21,000 bases of DNA from Owenia fusiformis (taxonomy: Eukaryota > Annelida > Polychaeta > Sabellida > Oweniidae), in contig CAIIXF020000350.1 of NCBI GenBank assembly GCA_903813345.2, positions 1 through 21,000 on the forward strand. The letters run 5' to 3'. This document shows positions 7,227 to 20,088 of the stretch, in pieces (position 1 is the stretch's first letter; every line of letters starts with the position of its first letter). The notes beneath the pieces were generated by a model. It did not search any database and was not told the origin of the DNA. It worked only from the letters and a program-made list of their open reading frames with translations. The position numbers were made by a program, and so were the translations under genes.

Positions 7227-7618
7227 GCAGCTTCCAGCTGCCTAAATCATCAAGGCTGTACCAAAGAATTGTATAAATTGGTGTTGACGAACCCTTTCAG
7301 ATCTACATGAAATTATGACTTTGATATTTCATTCAGGGGGGCACGATATAACCTCCGGTACCATAATCAAGTTGAAAAAACGTTCTGGTGGTGGAGGCAA
7401 AATCTATGCATTTCTTCAGGCTCTGTTGGCTTTTGGTGCTATCAAATGATTAGAAATCAAACCCTAAACAACCAAACAGAAATGAAAAGACAAATGACTA
7501 CAGTTAACGCGGCCTATTATGTCAACTATTTCTACAGTAATTACGAATGCAAGCTGACTCCGGATCAGTGATTAGACTCGGATTGTAGAGATGGGTAGAA
7601 GACTACATTATTTGTATG

Positions 7619-7734
7619 GTACCTCTTTCGAGGTTAGAAAAATAAGTCTATAGACTCATTATAATGTTCCTCTCCACGGAAATCTTTAGTAAAAGGCGAA
7701 AGATTTATGCGTGGATGAAGAGAAACCAGAGTGT
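7619..7734 (-). ncRNA. U5 snRNA, unit 6
   Basis: Full-length standard U5. The transposon lies past U4, so this gene and its 3' box are untouched. Confidence 0.96.
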
Positions 7735-8229
7735 GTAAGGAAAGGTGATTAACTCGTATAAATGATTAATCAGAGCACATAATGTGGTGTCTGCTGGTTA
7801 GACCGTTTCAGATTTCTAAATGATTATCAGCTTCTCAAGACGATTAAAATCACATTTCCTAGCTATTTCAATAAGTTAGTATAGCCATAGCAAAGGACAT
7901 AATTTGCAATAGAACAAAATGTCATATTTAACAGATGCGATTTTTAGTGAAGATCATACGATTAGTCTTCTATTACTTATATACTCTGATCTACTTATTG
8001 TCATTGAAAATACGTATCAGATCATATAGTCTTTCAAGCAGAAGGTGTAATTACGGAGCTTGTATGTGTAAACACATGTATTTATAATTGGTGCTATCAG
8101 ATCATGTCAAATAAACACATTTGAAAATTGATTCAACCGACACTAAGAAGCAGAAGACATGTAATGATGGGAGGACCTATCGAGACGACATATTTGGCTT
8201 TTCTTGGAGACTAAAACACATGTTATAAA

Positions 8230-8373
8230 TGGTCCCCGTAGGGACTTTCAGAAATTGCGCATGCCGGCCATATTTCAGGCCGTCAGCGCGGGGTATTGGG
8301 TAAAGTTTTCAACTAGCAATAACCACGCCTCGGATAAACCTCATTGGCTATGGTACCGCCACTGCGCAAAGCT
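8230..8373 (-). ncRNA. U4 snRNA, unit 7
   Basis: Full-length U4 with G back at nt 87. The spacer of this unit has T at 7992 (unit position 110), seen elsewhere only in unit 13. Confidence 0.96.
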
Positions 8374-8765
8374 GCAGCTTCCAGCTGCCTAAATCATCAA
8401 GGCTGTACCAAAGAATTGTATAAATTGGTGTTGACGAACCCTTTCAGATCTACATGAAATTATGACTTTGATATTTCATTCAGGGGGGCACGATATAACC
8501 TCCGGTACCATAATCAAGTTGAAAAAACGTTCTGGTGGTGGAGGCAAAATCTATGCATTTCTTCAGGCTCTGTTGGCTTTTGGTGCTATCAAATGATTAG
8601 AAATCAAACCCTAAACAACCAAACAGAAATGAAAAGACAAATGACTACAGTTAACGCGGCCTATTATGTCAACTATTTCTACAGTAATTACGAATGCAAG
8701 CTGACTCCGGATCAGTGATTAGACTCGGATTGTAGAGATGGGTAGAAGACTACATTATTTGTATG

Positions 8766-8881
8766 GTACCTCTTTCGAGGTTAGAAAAATAAGTCTATAG
8801 ACTCATTATAATGTTCCTCTCCACGGAAATCTTTAGTAAAAGGCGAAAGATTTATGCGTGGATGAAGAGAAACCAGAGTGT
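8766..8881 (-). ncRNA. U5 snRNA, unit 7
   Basis: Full-length U5 of the standard type. Its PSE is at 8932-8960. Confidence 0.96.
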
Positions 8882-9376
8882 GTAAGGAAAGGTGATTAAC
8901 TCGTATAAATGATTAATCAGAGCACATAATGTGGTGTCTGCTGGTTAGACCGTTTCAGATTTCTAAATGATTATCAGCTTCTCAAGACGATTAAAATCAC
9001 ATTTCCTAGCTATTTCAATAAGTTAGTATAGCCATAGCAAAGGACATAATTTGCAATAGAACAAAATGTCATATTTAACAGATGCGATTTTTAGTGAAGA
9101 TCATACGATTAGTCTTCTATTACTTATATACTCTGATCAACTTATTGTCATTGAAAATACGTATCAGATCATATAGTCTTTCAAGCAGAAGGTGTAATTA
9201 CGGAGCTTGTATGTGTAAACACATGTATTTATAATTGGTGCTATCAGATCATGTCAAATAAACACATTTGAAAATTGATTCAACCGACACTAAGAAGCAG
9301 AAGACATGTAATGATGGGAGGACCTATCGAGACGACATATTTGGCTTTTCTTGGAGACTAAAACACATGTTATAAA

Positions 9377-9520
9377 TGGTCCCCGTAGGGACTTTCAGAA
9401 ATTGCGCATGCCGGCCATATTTCAGGCCGTCAGCGCGGGGTATTGGGTAAAGTTTTCAACTAGCAATAACCACGCCTCGGATAAACCTCATTGGCTATGG
9501 TACCGCCACTGCGCAAAGCT
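9377..9520 (-). ncRNA. U4 snRNA, unit 8
   Basis: Full-length U4 with the unit 1 sequence as read. Its PSE is at 9573-9596. Confidence 0.96.
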
Positions 9521-9912
9521 GCAGCTTCCAGCTGCCTAAATCATCAAGGCTGTACCAAAGAATTGTATAAATTGGTGTTGACGAACCCTTTCAGATCTAC
9601 ATGAAATTATGACTTTGATATTTCATTCAGGGGGGCACGATATAACCTCCGGTACCATAATCAAGTTGAAAAAACGTTCTGGTGGTGGAGGCAAAATCTA
9701 TGCATTTCTTCAGGCTCTGTTGGCTTTTGGTGCTATCAAATGATTAGAAATCAAACCCTAAACAACCAAACAGAAATGAAAAGACAAATGACTACAGTTA
9801 ACGCGGCCTATTATGTCAACTATTTCTACAGTAATTACGAATGCAAGCTGACTCCGGATCAGTGATTAGACTCGGATTGTAGAGATGGGTAGAAGACTAC
9901 ATTATTTGTATG

Positions 9913-10028
9913 GTACCTCTTTCGAGGTTTGAAAAATAAGTCTATAGACTCATTATAATGTTCCTCTCCACGGAAATCTTTAGTAAAAGGCGAAAGATTT
10001 ATGCGTGGATGAAGAGAAACCAGAGTGT
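9913..10028 (-). ncRNA. U5 snRNA, unit 8 (nt 99 variant)
   Basis: T at 9930 gives A at RNA nt 99 after the Sm site, as in unit 2, exactly 7882 bp earlier. Otherwise it is standard. Confidence 0.96.
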
Positions 10029-10523
10029 GTAAGGAAAGGTGATTAACTCGTATAAATGATTAATCAGAGCACATAATGTGGTGTCTGCTGGTTAGACCGT
10101 TTCAGATTTCTAAATGATTATCAGCTTCTCAAGACGATTAAAATCACATTTCCTAGCTATTTCAATAAGTTAGTATAGCCATAGCAAAGGACATAATTTG
10201 CAATAGAACAAAATGTCATATTTAACAGATGCGATTTTTAGTGAAGATCATACGATTAGTCTTCTATTACTTATATACTCTGATCAACTTATTGTCATTG
10301 AAAATACGTATCAGATCATATAGTCTTTCAAGCAGAAGGTGTAATTACGGAGCTTGTATGTGTAAACACATGTATTTATAATTGGTGCTATCAGATCATG
10401 TCAAATAAACACATTTGAAAATTGATTCAACCGACACTAAGAAGCAGAAGACATGTAATGATGGGAGGACCTATCGAGACGACATATTTGGCTTTTCTTG
10501 GAGACTAAAACACATGTTATAAA

Positions 10524-10667
10524 TGGTCCCCGTAGGGACTTTCAGAAATTGCGCATGCCGGCCATATTTCAGGCCGTCAGCGCGGGGTATTGGGTAAAGT
10601 TTTCAACTAGCAATAACCACGCCTCGGATAAACCTCATTGGCTATGGTACCGCCACTGCGCAAAGCT
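10524..10667 (-). ncRNA. U4 snRNA, unit 9
   Basis: Full-length U4 with no difference noticed. Its PSE is at 10720-10743. Confidence 0.96.
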
Positions 10668-11059
10668 GCAGCTTCCAGCTGCCTAAATCATCAAGGCTGT
10701 ACCAAAGAATTGTATAAATTGGTGTTGACGAACCCTTTCAGATCTACATGAAATTATGACTTTGATATTTCATTCAGGGGGGCACGATATAACCTCCGGT
10801 ACCATAATCAAGTTGAAAAAACGTTCTGGTGGTGGAGGCAAAATCTATGCATTTCTTCAGGCTCTGTTGGCTTTTGGTGCTATCAAATGATTAGAAATCA
10901 AACCCTAAACAACCAAACAGAAATGAAAAGACAAATGACTACAGTTAACGCGGCCTATTATGTCAACTATTTCTACAGTAATTACGAATGCAAGCTGACT
11001 CCGGATCAGTGATTAGACTCGGATTGTAGAGATGGGTAGAAGACTACATTATTTGTATG

Positions 11060-11175
11060 GTACCTCTTTCGAGGTTAGAAAAATAAGTCTATAGACTCAT
11101 TATAATGTTCCTCTCCACGGAAATCTTTAGTAAAAGGCGAAAGATTTATGCGTGGATGAAGAGAAACCAGAGTGT
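11060..11175 (-). ncRNA. U5 snRNA, unit 9
   Basis: Full-length standard U5. Its PSE is at 11226-11254. Confidence 0.96.
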
Positions 11176-11670
11176 GTAAGGAAAGGTGATTAACTCGTAT
11201 AAATGATTAATCAGAGCACATAATGTGGTGTCTGCTGGTTAGACCGTTTCAGATTTCTAAATGATTATCAGCTTCTCAAGACGATTAAAATCACATTTCC
11301 TAGCTATTTCAATAAGTTAGTATAGCCATAGCAAAGGACATAATTTGCAATAGAACAAAATGTCATATTTAACAGATGCGATTTTTAGTGAAGATCATAC
11401 GATTAGTCTTCTATTACTTATATACTCTGATCAACTTATTGTCATTGAAAATACGTATCAGATCATATAGTCTTTCAAACAGAAGGTGTAATTACGGAGC
11501 TTGTATGTGTAAACACATGTATTTATAATTGGTGCTATCAGATCATGTCAAATAAACACATTTGAAAATTGATTCAACCGACACTAAGAAGCAGAAGACA
11601 TGTAATGATGGGAGGACCTATCGAGACGACATATTTGGCTTTTCTTGGAGACTAAAACACATGTTATAAA

Positions 11671-11814
11671 TGGTCCCCGTAGGGACTTTCAGAAATTGCG
11701 CATGCCGGCCATATTTCAGGCCGTCAGCGCGGGGTATTGGGTAAAGTTTTCAACTAGCAATAACCACGCCTCGGATAAACCTCATTGGCTATGGTACCGC
11801 CACTGCGCAAAGCT
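11671..11814 (-). ncRNA. U4 snRNA, unit 10
   Basis: Full-length U4. The spacer downstream of it holds the one private base noticed in the array (A at 11479). Confidence 0.96.
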
Positions 11815-12206
11815 GCAGCTTCCAGCTGCCTAAATCATCAAGGCTGTACCAAAGAATTGTATAAATTGGTGTTGACGAACCCTTTCAGATCTACATGAAA
11901 TTATGACTTTGATATTTCATTCAGGGGGGCACGATATAACCTCCGGTACCATAATCAAGTTGAAAAAACGTTCTGGTGGTGGAGGCAAAATCTATGCATT
12001 TCTTCAGGCTCTGTTGGCTTTTGGTGCTATCAAATGATTAGAAATCAAACCCTAAACAACCAAACAGAAATGAAAAGACAAATGACTACAGTTAACGCGG
12101 CCTATTATGTCAACTATTTCTACAGTAATTACGAATGCAAGCTGACTCCGGATCAGTGATTAGACTCGGATTGTAGAGATGGGTAGAAGACTACATTATT
12201 TGTATG

Positions 12207-12322
12207 GTACCTCTTTCGAGGTTAGAAAAATAAGTCTATAGACTCATTATAATGTTCCTCTCCACGGAAATCTTTTGTAAAAGGCGAAAGATTTATGCGT
12301 GGATGAAGAGAAACCAGAGTGT
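12207..12322 (-). ncRNA. U5 snRNA, unit 10 (loop I variant)
   Basis: T at 12276 gives A at RNA nt 47, so loop I ends ACA instead of ACU, as in unit 4. The rest of the gene and its PSE (12373-12401) are unchanged. Confidence 0.96.
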
Positions 12323-12817
12323 GTAAGGAAAGGTGATTAACTCGTATAAATGATTAATCAGAGCACATAATGTGGTGTCTGCTGGTTAGACCGTTTCAGA
12401 TTTCTAAATGATTATCAGCTTCTCAAGACGATTAAAATCACATTTCCTAGCTATTTCAATAAGTTAGTATAGCCATAGCAAAGGACATAATTTGCAATAG
12501 AACAAAATGTCATATTTAACAGATGCGATTTTTAGTGAAGATCATACGATTAGTCTTCTATTACTTATATACTCTGATCAACTTATTGTCATTGAAAATA
12601 CGTATCAGATCATATAGTCTTTCAAGCAGAAGGTGTAATTACGGAGCTTGTATGTGTAAACACATGTATTTATAATTGGTGCTATCAGATCATGTCAAAT
12701 AAACACATTTGAAAATTGATTCAACCGACACTAAGAAGCAGAAGACATGTAATGATGGGAGGACCTATCGAGACGACATATTTGGCTTTTCTTGGAGACT
12801 AAAACACATGTTATAAA

Positions 12818-12961
12818 TGGTCCCCGTAGGGACTTTCAGAAATTGCGCATGCCGGCCATATTTCAGGCCGTCAGCGCGGGGTATTGGGTAAAGTTTTCAA
12901 CTAGCAATAACCACGCCTCGGATAAACCTCATTGGCTATGGTACCGCCACTGCGCAAAGCT
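12818..12961 (-). ncRNA. U4 snRNA, unit 11
   Basis: Full-length U4 with the unit 1 sequence as read. Its PSE is at 13014-13037. Confidence 0.96.
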
Positions 12962-13353
12962 GCAGCTTCCAGCTGCCTAAATCATCAAGGCTGTACCAAA
13001 GAATTGTATAAATTGGTGTTGACGAACCCTTTCAGATCTACATGAAATTATGACTTTGATATTTCATTCAGGGGGGCACGATATAACCTCCGGTACCATA
13101 ATCAAGTTGAAAAAACGTTCTGGTGGTGGAGGCAAAATCTATGCATTTCTTCAGGCTCTGTTGGCTTTTGGTGCTATCAAATGATTAGAAATCAAACCCT
13201 AAACAACCAAACAGAAATGAAAAGACAAATGACTACAGTTAACGCGGCCTATTATGTCAACTATTTCTACAGTAATTACGAATGCAAGCTGACTCCGGAT
13301 CAGTGATTAGACTCGGATTGTAGAGATGGGTAGAAGACTACATTATTTGTATG

Positions 13354-13469
13354 GTACCTCTTTCGAGGTTAGAAAAATAAGTCTATAGACTCATTATAAT
13401 GTTCCTCTCCACGGAAATCTTTAGTAAAAGGCGAAAGATTTATGCGTGGATGAAGAGAAACCAGAGTGT
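13354..13469 (-). ncRNA. U5 snRNA, unit 11
   Basis: Full-length standard U5. Its PSE is at 13520-13548. Confidence 0.96.
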
Positions 13470-13956
13470 GTAAGGAAAGGTGATTAACTCGTATAAATGA
13501 TTAATCAGAGCACATAATGTGGTGTCTGCTGGTTAGACCGTTTCAGATTTCTAAATGATTATCAGCTTCTCAAGACGATTAAAATCACATTTCCTAGCTA
13601 TTTCAATAAGTTAGTATAGCCATAGCAAAGGACATAATTTGCAATAGAACAAAATGTCATATTTAACAGATGCGATTTTTAGTGAAGATCATACGATTAG
13701 TCTTCTATTACTTATATACTCTGATCAACTTATTGTCATTGAAAATACGTATCAGATCATATAGTCTTTCAAGCAGAAGGTGTAATTACGGAGCTTGTAT
13801 GTGTAAACACATGTATTTATAATTGGTGCTATCAGATCATGTCAAATAAACACATTTGAAAATTGATTCAACCGACACTAAGAAGCAGAAGACATGTAAT
13901 GATGGGAGGACCTATCGAGACGACATATTTGGCTTTTCTTGGAGACTAAAACACAT

Positions 13957-13965
13957 GTTATAAAT
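13957..13965. repeat. Target-site duplication, left (transposon copy 2)
   Basis: GTTATAAAT, identical to that of copy 1 and at the same unit position. Confidence 0.93.
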
Positions 13966-14956
13966 GGTAGACTGTAAATCTAGTAAATCTAGTAAATCTC
14001 GTAAATCTAGTAAACCTAGTAAATCTAGTAAAATCTTGTAAAATCTTGTAAACTTTTTAGGGACCATTCATTTGATATCAATGTCAGTCTCTATGTAAGA
14101 GTATTGGTGATTATGATTCCTTTTACAACATTAGAAAAATATCTTCTCTGCATTAAATTCAGAGTCATTCCTTTCATCATATAATCAATATACAATTTTT
14201 TTAACAAAATTGTGAAATATTAATAAAAAAGAATGTTTAAGGGGCTGATATGATATGGCTTTAAACTATTAATTACAAGGAATACAAGGAACATATCATC
14301 ATCAAAACGTAAATGGAAAACATTGTAGAAATGCCATACTATACTTTATGTATAGGTAAAGCAAATAGATCAATCAGTAAGTTGTCTCACTAGATTCCCC
14401 TTACTACAGCATTTGATTGTTTTTTTATTATTTTTTCGGGGTTGGCAAAAATCAATTTTGAAATTGCCATTTATCCATTCCTCTCACATTGGAACTTCTA
14501 CAAATATTGTCAATTGAACAGCATCGCCAAAAAATAAGCAATGACTAAATTATCTGATAGGCTAAGCATTATAACATTTTGTGAGGGAAAAACAAGCCTG
14601 TGTCATTTAGATGGTACGCATTGTCCCCTCAGTCCTTAAATATGTAACTTAATTTGTTTAATAGAGCATGCTTCTTGGGTGGGTTGTGTATGATGATAAA
14701 ATGGGTGTACCATTTGATAACCATTTTGCTATCCAGTACTAACATATAGTTGTTTTGTAACTAAATATAATGAAATAAAAGGTAGAATATTTTCTACATG
14801 TTCATTTCATTCATACAAAGGCATTTTCAGTGCTTTTGGACATTTGCACTTTATATCTTAGACATTGAATAATCAAGTTTTTACAAGATTTTACTAGATT
14901 TACTAGATTTACTAGTTTTACTAGATTTACTAGATTTGCTAGATTTACAGTCTACC
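13966..14956. mobile_element. Non-autonomous inverted-repeat transposon, copy 2
   Basis: Same 991-bp length, arms, interior and insertion point as 6084-7074, with no difference noticed by eye. The same site and the same flanking variants (U4 nt 87, T at unit position 110 of the next unit) show that it arose by copying the six-unit block and not by a second insertion. Confidence 0.9.
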
Positions 14957-14965
14957 GTTATAAAT
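14957..14965. repeat. Target-site duplication, right (transposon copy 2)
   Basis: The second GTTATAAAT of copy 2. Its final base is the U4 3' end of unit 12. Confidence 0.93.
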
Positions 14966-15108
14966 GGTCCCCGTAGGGACTTTCAGAAATTGCGCATGCC
15001 GGCCATATTTCAGGCCGTCAGTGCGGGGTATTGGGTAAAGTTTTCAACTAGCAATAACCACGCCTCGGATAAACCTCATTGGCTATGGTACCGCCACTGC
15101 GCAAAGCT
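14965..15108 (-). ncRNA. U4 snRNA, unit 12 (next to the transposon; nt 87 variant)
   Basis: Complete U4 with T at 15022 (RNA nt 87 A), the same stem mismatch as in unit 6, and the transposon 9 bases past its 3' end. Its PSE (15161-15184) is intact. Confidence 0.93.
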
Positions 15109-15500
15109 GCAGCTTCCAGCTGCCTAAATCATCAAGGCTGTACCAAAGAATTGTATAAATTGGTGTTGACGAACCCTTTCAGATCTACATGAAATTATGA
15201 CTTTGATATTTCATTCAGGGGGGCACGATATAACCTCCGGTACCATAATCAAGTTGAAAAAACGTTCTGGTGGTGGAGGCAAAATCTATGCATTTCTTCA
15301 GGCTCTGTTGGCTTTTGGTGCTATCAAATGATTAGAAATCAAACCCTAAACAACCAAACAGAAATGAAAAGACAAATGACTACAGTTAACGCGGCCTATT
15401 ATGTCAACTATTTCTACAGTAATTACGAATGCAAGCTGACTCCGGATCAGTGATTAGACTCGGATTGTAGAGATGGGTAGAAGACTACATTATTTGTATG

Positions 15501-15616
15501 GTACCTCTTTCGAGGTTAGAAAAATAAGTCTATAGACTCATTATAATGTTCCTCTCCACGGAAATCTTTAGTAAAAGGCGAAAGATTTATGCGTGGATGA
15601 AGAGAAACCAGAGTGT
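15501..15616 (-). ncRNA. U5 snRNA, unit 12
   Basis: Full-length standard U5. Its PSE is at 15667-15695. Confidence 0.96.
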
Positions 15617-16111
15617 GTAAGGAAAGGTGATTAACTCGTATAAATGATTAATCAGAGCACATAATGTGGTGTCTGCTGGTTAGACCGTTTCAGATTTCTA
15701 AATGATTATCAGCTTCTCAAGACGATTAAAATCACATTTCCTAGCTATTTCAATAAGTTAGTATAGCCATAGCAAAGGACATAATTTGCAATAGAACAAA
15801 ATGTCATATTTAACAGATGCGATTTTTAGTGAAGATCATACGATTAGTCTTCTATTACTTATATACTCTGATCTACTTATTGTCATTGAAAATACGTATC
15901 AGATCATATAGTCTTTCAAGCAGAAGGTGTAATTACGGAGCTTGTATGTGTAAACACATGTATTTATAATTGGTGCTATCAGATCATGTCAAATAAACAC
16001 ATTTGAAAATTGATTCAACCGACACTAAGAAGCAGAAGACATGTAATGATGGGAGGACCTATCGAGACGACATATTTGGCTTTTCTTGGAGACTAAAACA
16101 CATGTTATAAA

Positions 16112-16255
16112 TGGTCCCCGTAGGGACTTTCAGAAATTGCGCATGCCGGCCATATTTCAGGCCGTCAGCGCGGGGTATTGGGTAAAGTTTTCAACTAGCA
16201 ATAACCACGCCTCGGATAAACCTCATTGGCTATGGTACCGCCACTGCGCAAAGCT
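16112..16255 (-). ncRNA. U4 snRNA, unit 13
   Basis: Full-length U4. This unit shares T at unit position 110 (15874) with unit 7. Confidence 0.96.
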
Positions 16256-16647
16256 GCAGCTTCCAGCTGCCTAAATCATCAAGGCTGTACCAAAGAATTG
16301 TATAAATTGGTGTTGACGAACCCTTTCAGATCTACATGAAATTATGACTTTGATATTTCATTCAGGGGGGCACGATATAACCTCCGGTACCATAATCAAG
16401 TTGAAAAAACGTTCTGGTGGTGGAGGCAAAATCTATGCATTTCTTCAGGCTCTGTTGGCTTTTGGTGCTATCAAATGATTAGAAATCAAACCCTAAACAA
16501 CCAAACAGAAATGAAAAGACAAATGACTACAGTTAACGCGGCCTATTATGTCAACTATTTCTACAGTAATTACGAATGCAAGCTGACTCCGGATCAGTGA
16601 TTAGACTCGGATTGTAGAGATGGGTAGAAGACTACATTATTTGTATG

Positions 16648-16763
16648 GTACCTCTTTCGAGGTTAGAAAAATAAGTCTATAGACTCATTATAATGTTCCT
16701 CTCCACGGAAATCTTTAGTAAAAGGCGAAAGATTTATGCGTGGATGAAGAGAAACCAGAGTGT
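16648..16763 (-). ncRNA. U5 snRNA, unit 13
   Basis: Full-length standard U5. Its PSE is at 16814-16842. Confidence 0.96.
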
Positions 16764-17258
16764 GTAAGGAAAGGTGATTAACTCGTATAAATGATTAATC
16801 AGAGCACATAATGTGGTGTCTGCTGGTTAGACCGTTTCAGATTTCTAAATGATTATCAGCTTCTCAAGACGATTAAAATCACATTTCCTAGCTATTTCAA
16901 TAAGTTAGTATAGCCATAGCAAAGGACATAATTTGCAATAGAACAAAATGTCATATTTAACAGATGCGATTTTTAGTGAAGATCATACGATTAGTCTTCT
17001 ATTACTTATATACTCTGATCAACTTATTGTCATTGAAAATACGTATCAGATCATATAGTCTTTCAAGCAGAAGGTGTAATTACGGAGCTTGTATGTGTAA
17101 ACACATGTATTTATAATTGGTGCTATCAGATCATGTCAAATAAACACATTTGAAAATTGATTCAACCGACACTAAGAAGCAGAAGACATGTAATGATGGG
17201 AGGACCTATCGAGACGACATATTTGGCTTTTCTTGGAGACTAAAACACATGTTATAAA

Positions 17259-17402
17259 TGGTCCCCGTAGGGACTTTCAGAAATTGCGCATGCCGGCCAT
17301 ATTTCAGGCCGTCAGCGCGGGGTATTGGGTAAAGTTTTCAACTAGCAATAACCACGCCTCGGATAAACCTCATTGGCTATGGTACCGCCACTGCGCAAAG
17401 CT
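17259..17402 (-). ncRNA. U4 snRNA, unit 14
   Basis: Full-length U4 with no difference noticed. Its PSE is at 17455-17478. Confidence 0.96.
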
Positions 17403-17794
17403 GCAGCTTCCAGCTGCCTAAATCATCAAGGCTGTACCAAAGAATTGTATAAATTGGTGTTGACGAACCCTTTCAGATCTACATGAAATTATGACTTTGA
17501 TATTTCATTCAGGGGGGCACGATATAACCTCCGGTACCATAATCAAGTTGAAAAAACGTTCTGGTGGTGGAGGCAAAATCTATGCATTTCTTCAGGCTCT
17601 GTTGGCTTTTGGTGCTATCAAATGATTAGAAATCAAACCCTAAACAACCAAACAGAAATGAAAAGACAAATGACTACAGTTAACGCGGCCTATTATGTCA
17701 ACTATTTCTACAGTAATTACGAATGCAAGCTGACTCCGGATCAGTGATTAGACTCGGATTGTAGAGATGGGTAGAAGACTACATTATTTGTATG

Positions 17795-17910
17795 GTACCT
17801 CTTTCGAGGTTTGAAAAATAAGTCTATAGACTCATTATAATGTTCCTCTCCACGGAAATCTTTAGTAAAAGGCGAAAGATTTATGCGTGGATGAAGAGAA
17901 ACCAGAGTGT
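17795..17910 (-). ncRNA. U5 snRNA, unit 14 (nt 99 variant)
   Basis: T at 17812 gives A at RNA nt 99, the third occurrence of the unit 2 variant. Confidence 0.96.
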
Positions 17911-18405
17911 GTAAGGAAAGGTGATTAACTCGTATAAATGATTAATCAGAGCACATAATGTGGTGTCTGCTGGTTAGACCGTTTCAGATTTCTAAATGAT
18001 TATCAGCTTCTCAAGACGATTAAAATCACATTTCCTAGCTATTTCAATAAGTTAGTATAGCCATAGCAAAGGACATAATTTGCAATAGAACAAAATGTCA
18101 TATTTAACAGATGCGATTTTTAGTGAAGATCATACGATTAGTCTTCTATTACTTATATACTCTGATCAACTTATTGTCATTGAAAATACGTATCAGATCA
18201 TATAGTCTTTCAAGCAGAAGGTGTAATTACGGAGCTTGTATGTGTAAACACATGTATTTATAATTGGTGCTATCAGATCATGTCAAATAAACACATTTGA
18301 AAATTGATTCAACCGACACTAAGAAGCAGAAGACATGTAATGATGGGAGGACCTATCGAGACGACATATTTGGCTTTTCTTGGAGACTAAAACACATGTT
18401 ATAAA

Positions 18406-18549
18406 TGGTCCCCGTAGGGACTTTCAGAAATTGCGCATGCCGGCCATATTTCAGGCCGTCAGCGCGGGGTATTGGGTAAAGTTTTCAACTAGCAATAACC
18501 ACGCCTCGGATAAACCTCATTGGCTATGGTACCGCCACTGCGCAAAGCT
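18406..18549 (-). ncRNA. U4 snRNA, unit 15
   Basis: Full-length U4 with no difference noticed. Its PSE is at 18602-18625. Confidence 0.96.
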
Positions 18550-18941
18550 GCAGCTTCCAGCTGCCTAAATCATCAAGGCTGTACCAAAGAATTGTATAAA
18601 TTGGTGTTGACGAACCCTTTCAGATCTACATGAAATTATGACTTTGATATTTCATTCAGGGGGGCACGATATAACCTCCGGTACCATAATCAAGTTGAAA
18701 AAACGTTCTGGTGGTGGAGGCAAAATCTATGCATTTCTTCAGGCTCTGTTGGCTTTTGGTGCTATCAAATGATTAGAAATCAAACCCTAAACAACCAAAC
18801 AGAAATGAAAAGACAAATGACTACAGTTAACGCGGCCTATTATGTCAACTATTTCTACAGTAATTACGAATGCAAGCTGACTCCGGATCAGTGATTAGAC
18901 TCGGATTGTAGAGATGGGTAGAAGACTACATTATTTGTATG

Positions 18942-19057
18942 GTACCTCTTTCGAGGTTAGAAAAATAAGTCTATAGACTCATTATAATGTTCCTCTCCAC
19001 GGAAATCTTTAGTAAAAGGCGAAAGATTTATGCGTGGATGAAGAGAAACCAGAGTGT
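18942..19057 (-). ncRNA. U5 snRNA, unit 15
   Basis: Full-length standard U5. Its PSE is at 19108-19136. Confidence 0.96.
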
Positions 19058-19552
19058 GTAAGGAAAGGTGATTAACTCGTATAAATGATTAATCAGAGCA
19101 CATAATGTGGTGTCTGCTGGTTAGACCGTTTCAGATTTCTAAATGATTATCAGCTTCTCAAGACGATTAAAATCACATTTCCTAGCTATTTCAATAAGTT
19201 AGTATAGCCATAGCAAAGGACATAATTTGCAATAGAACAAAATGTCATATTTAACAGATGCGATTTTTAGTGAAGATCATACGATTAGTCTTCTATTACT
19301 TATATACTCTGATCAACTTATTGTCATTGAAAATACGTATCAGATCATATAGTCTTTCAAGCAGAAGGTGTAATTACGGAGCTTGTATGTGTAAACACAT
19401 GTATTTATAATTGGTGCTATCAGATCATGTCAAATAAACACATTTGAAAATTGATTCAACCGACACTAAGAAGCAGAAGACATGTAATGATGGGAGGACC
19501 TATCGAGACGACATATTTGGCTTTTCTTGGAGACTAAAACACATGTTATAAA

Positions 19553-19696
19553 TGGTCCCCGTAGGGACTTTCAGAAATTGCGCATGCCGGCCATATTTCA
19601 GGCCGTCAGCGCGGGGTATTGGGTAAAGTTTTCAACTAGCAATAACCACGCCTCGGATAAACCTCATTGGCTATGGTACCGCCACTGCGCAAAGCT
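19553..19696 (-). ncRNA. U4 snRNA, unit 16
   Basis: Full-length U4 and the last U4 on the right of the array. No difference noticed. Its PSE is at 19749-19772. Confidence 0.96.
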
Positions 19697-20088
19697 GCAG
19701 CTTCCAGCTGCCTAAATCATCAAGGCTGTACCAAAGAATTGTATAAATTGGTGTTGACGAACCCTTTCAGATCTACATGAAATTATGACTTTGATATTTC
19801 ATTCAGGGGGGCACGATATAACCTCCGGTACCATAATCAAGTTGAAAAAACGTTCTGGTGGTGGAGGCAAAATCTATGCATTTCTTCAGGCTCTGTTGGC
19901 TTTTGGTGCTATCAAATGATTAGAAATCAAACCCTAAACAACCAAACAGAAATGAAAAGACAAATGACTACAGTTAACGCGGCCTATTATGTCAACTATT
20001 TCTACAGTAATTACGAATGCAAGCTGACTCCGGATCAGTGATTAGACTCGGATTGTAGAGATGGGTAGAAGACTACATTATTTGTATG

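Larger units (their letters stand above)
1..7882. repeat. Higher-order repeat, copy 1 (six units, transposon in the sixth)
   Basis: Six units make a 7882-bp block. Its markers recur exactly 7882 bp later: the U5 change at 2048, the U5 loop change at 4394, the transposon at 6084-7074 and the U4 change at 7140. The left edge is uncertain. Base 110 is A here, while the matching bases 7992 and 15874 are T, so the copied block may start anywhere between 111 and 2048. Confidence 0.85.
7883..15764. repeat. Higher-order repeat, copy 2
   Basis: This block carries the same markers at 9930, 12276, 13966-14956 and 15022, plus T at 7992. One private difference was noticed: A at 11479, where the other units have G (unit position 156). 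The transposon and both its target duplications are present with the same sequence as in copy 1, so the block was copied after the insertion. Confidence 0.92.

Noticed and set aside
13966-14956. Independent second insertion of the transposon at a hotspot
   Set aside because: Same base position, same duplication, same length and the same flanking variants 7882 bp away are better explained by copying one insertion.
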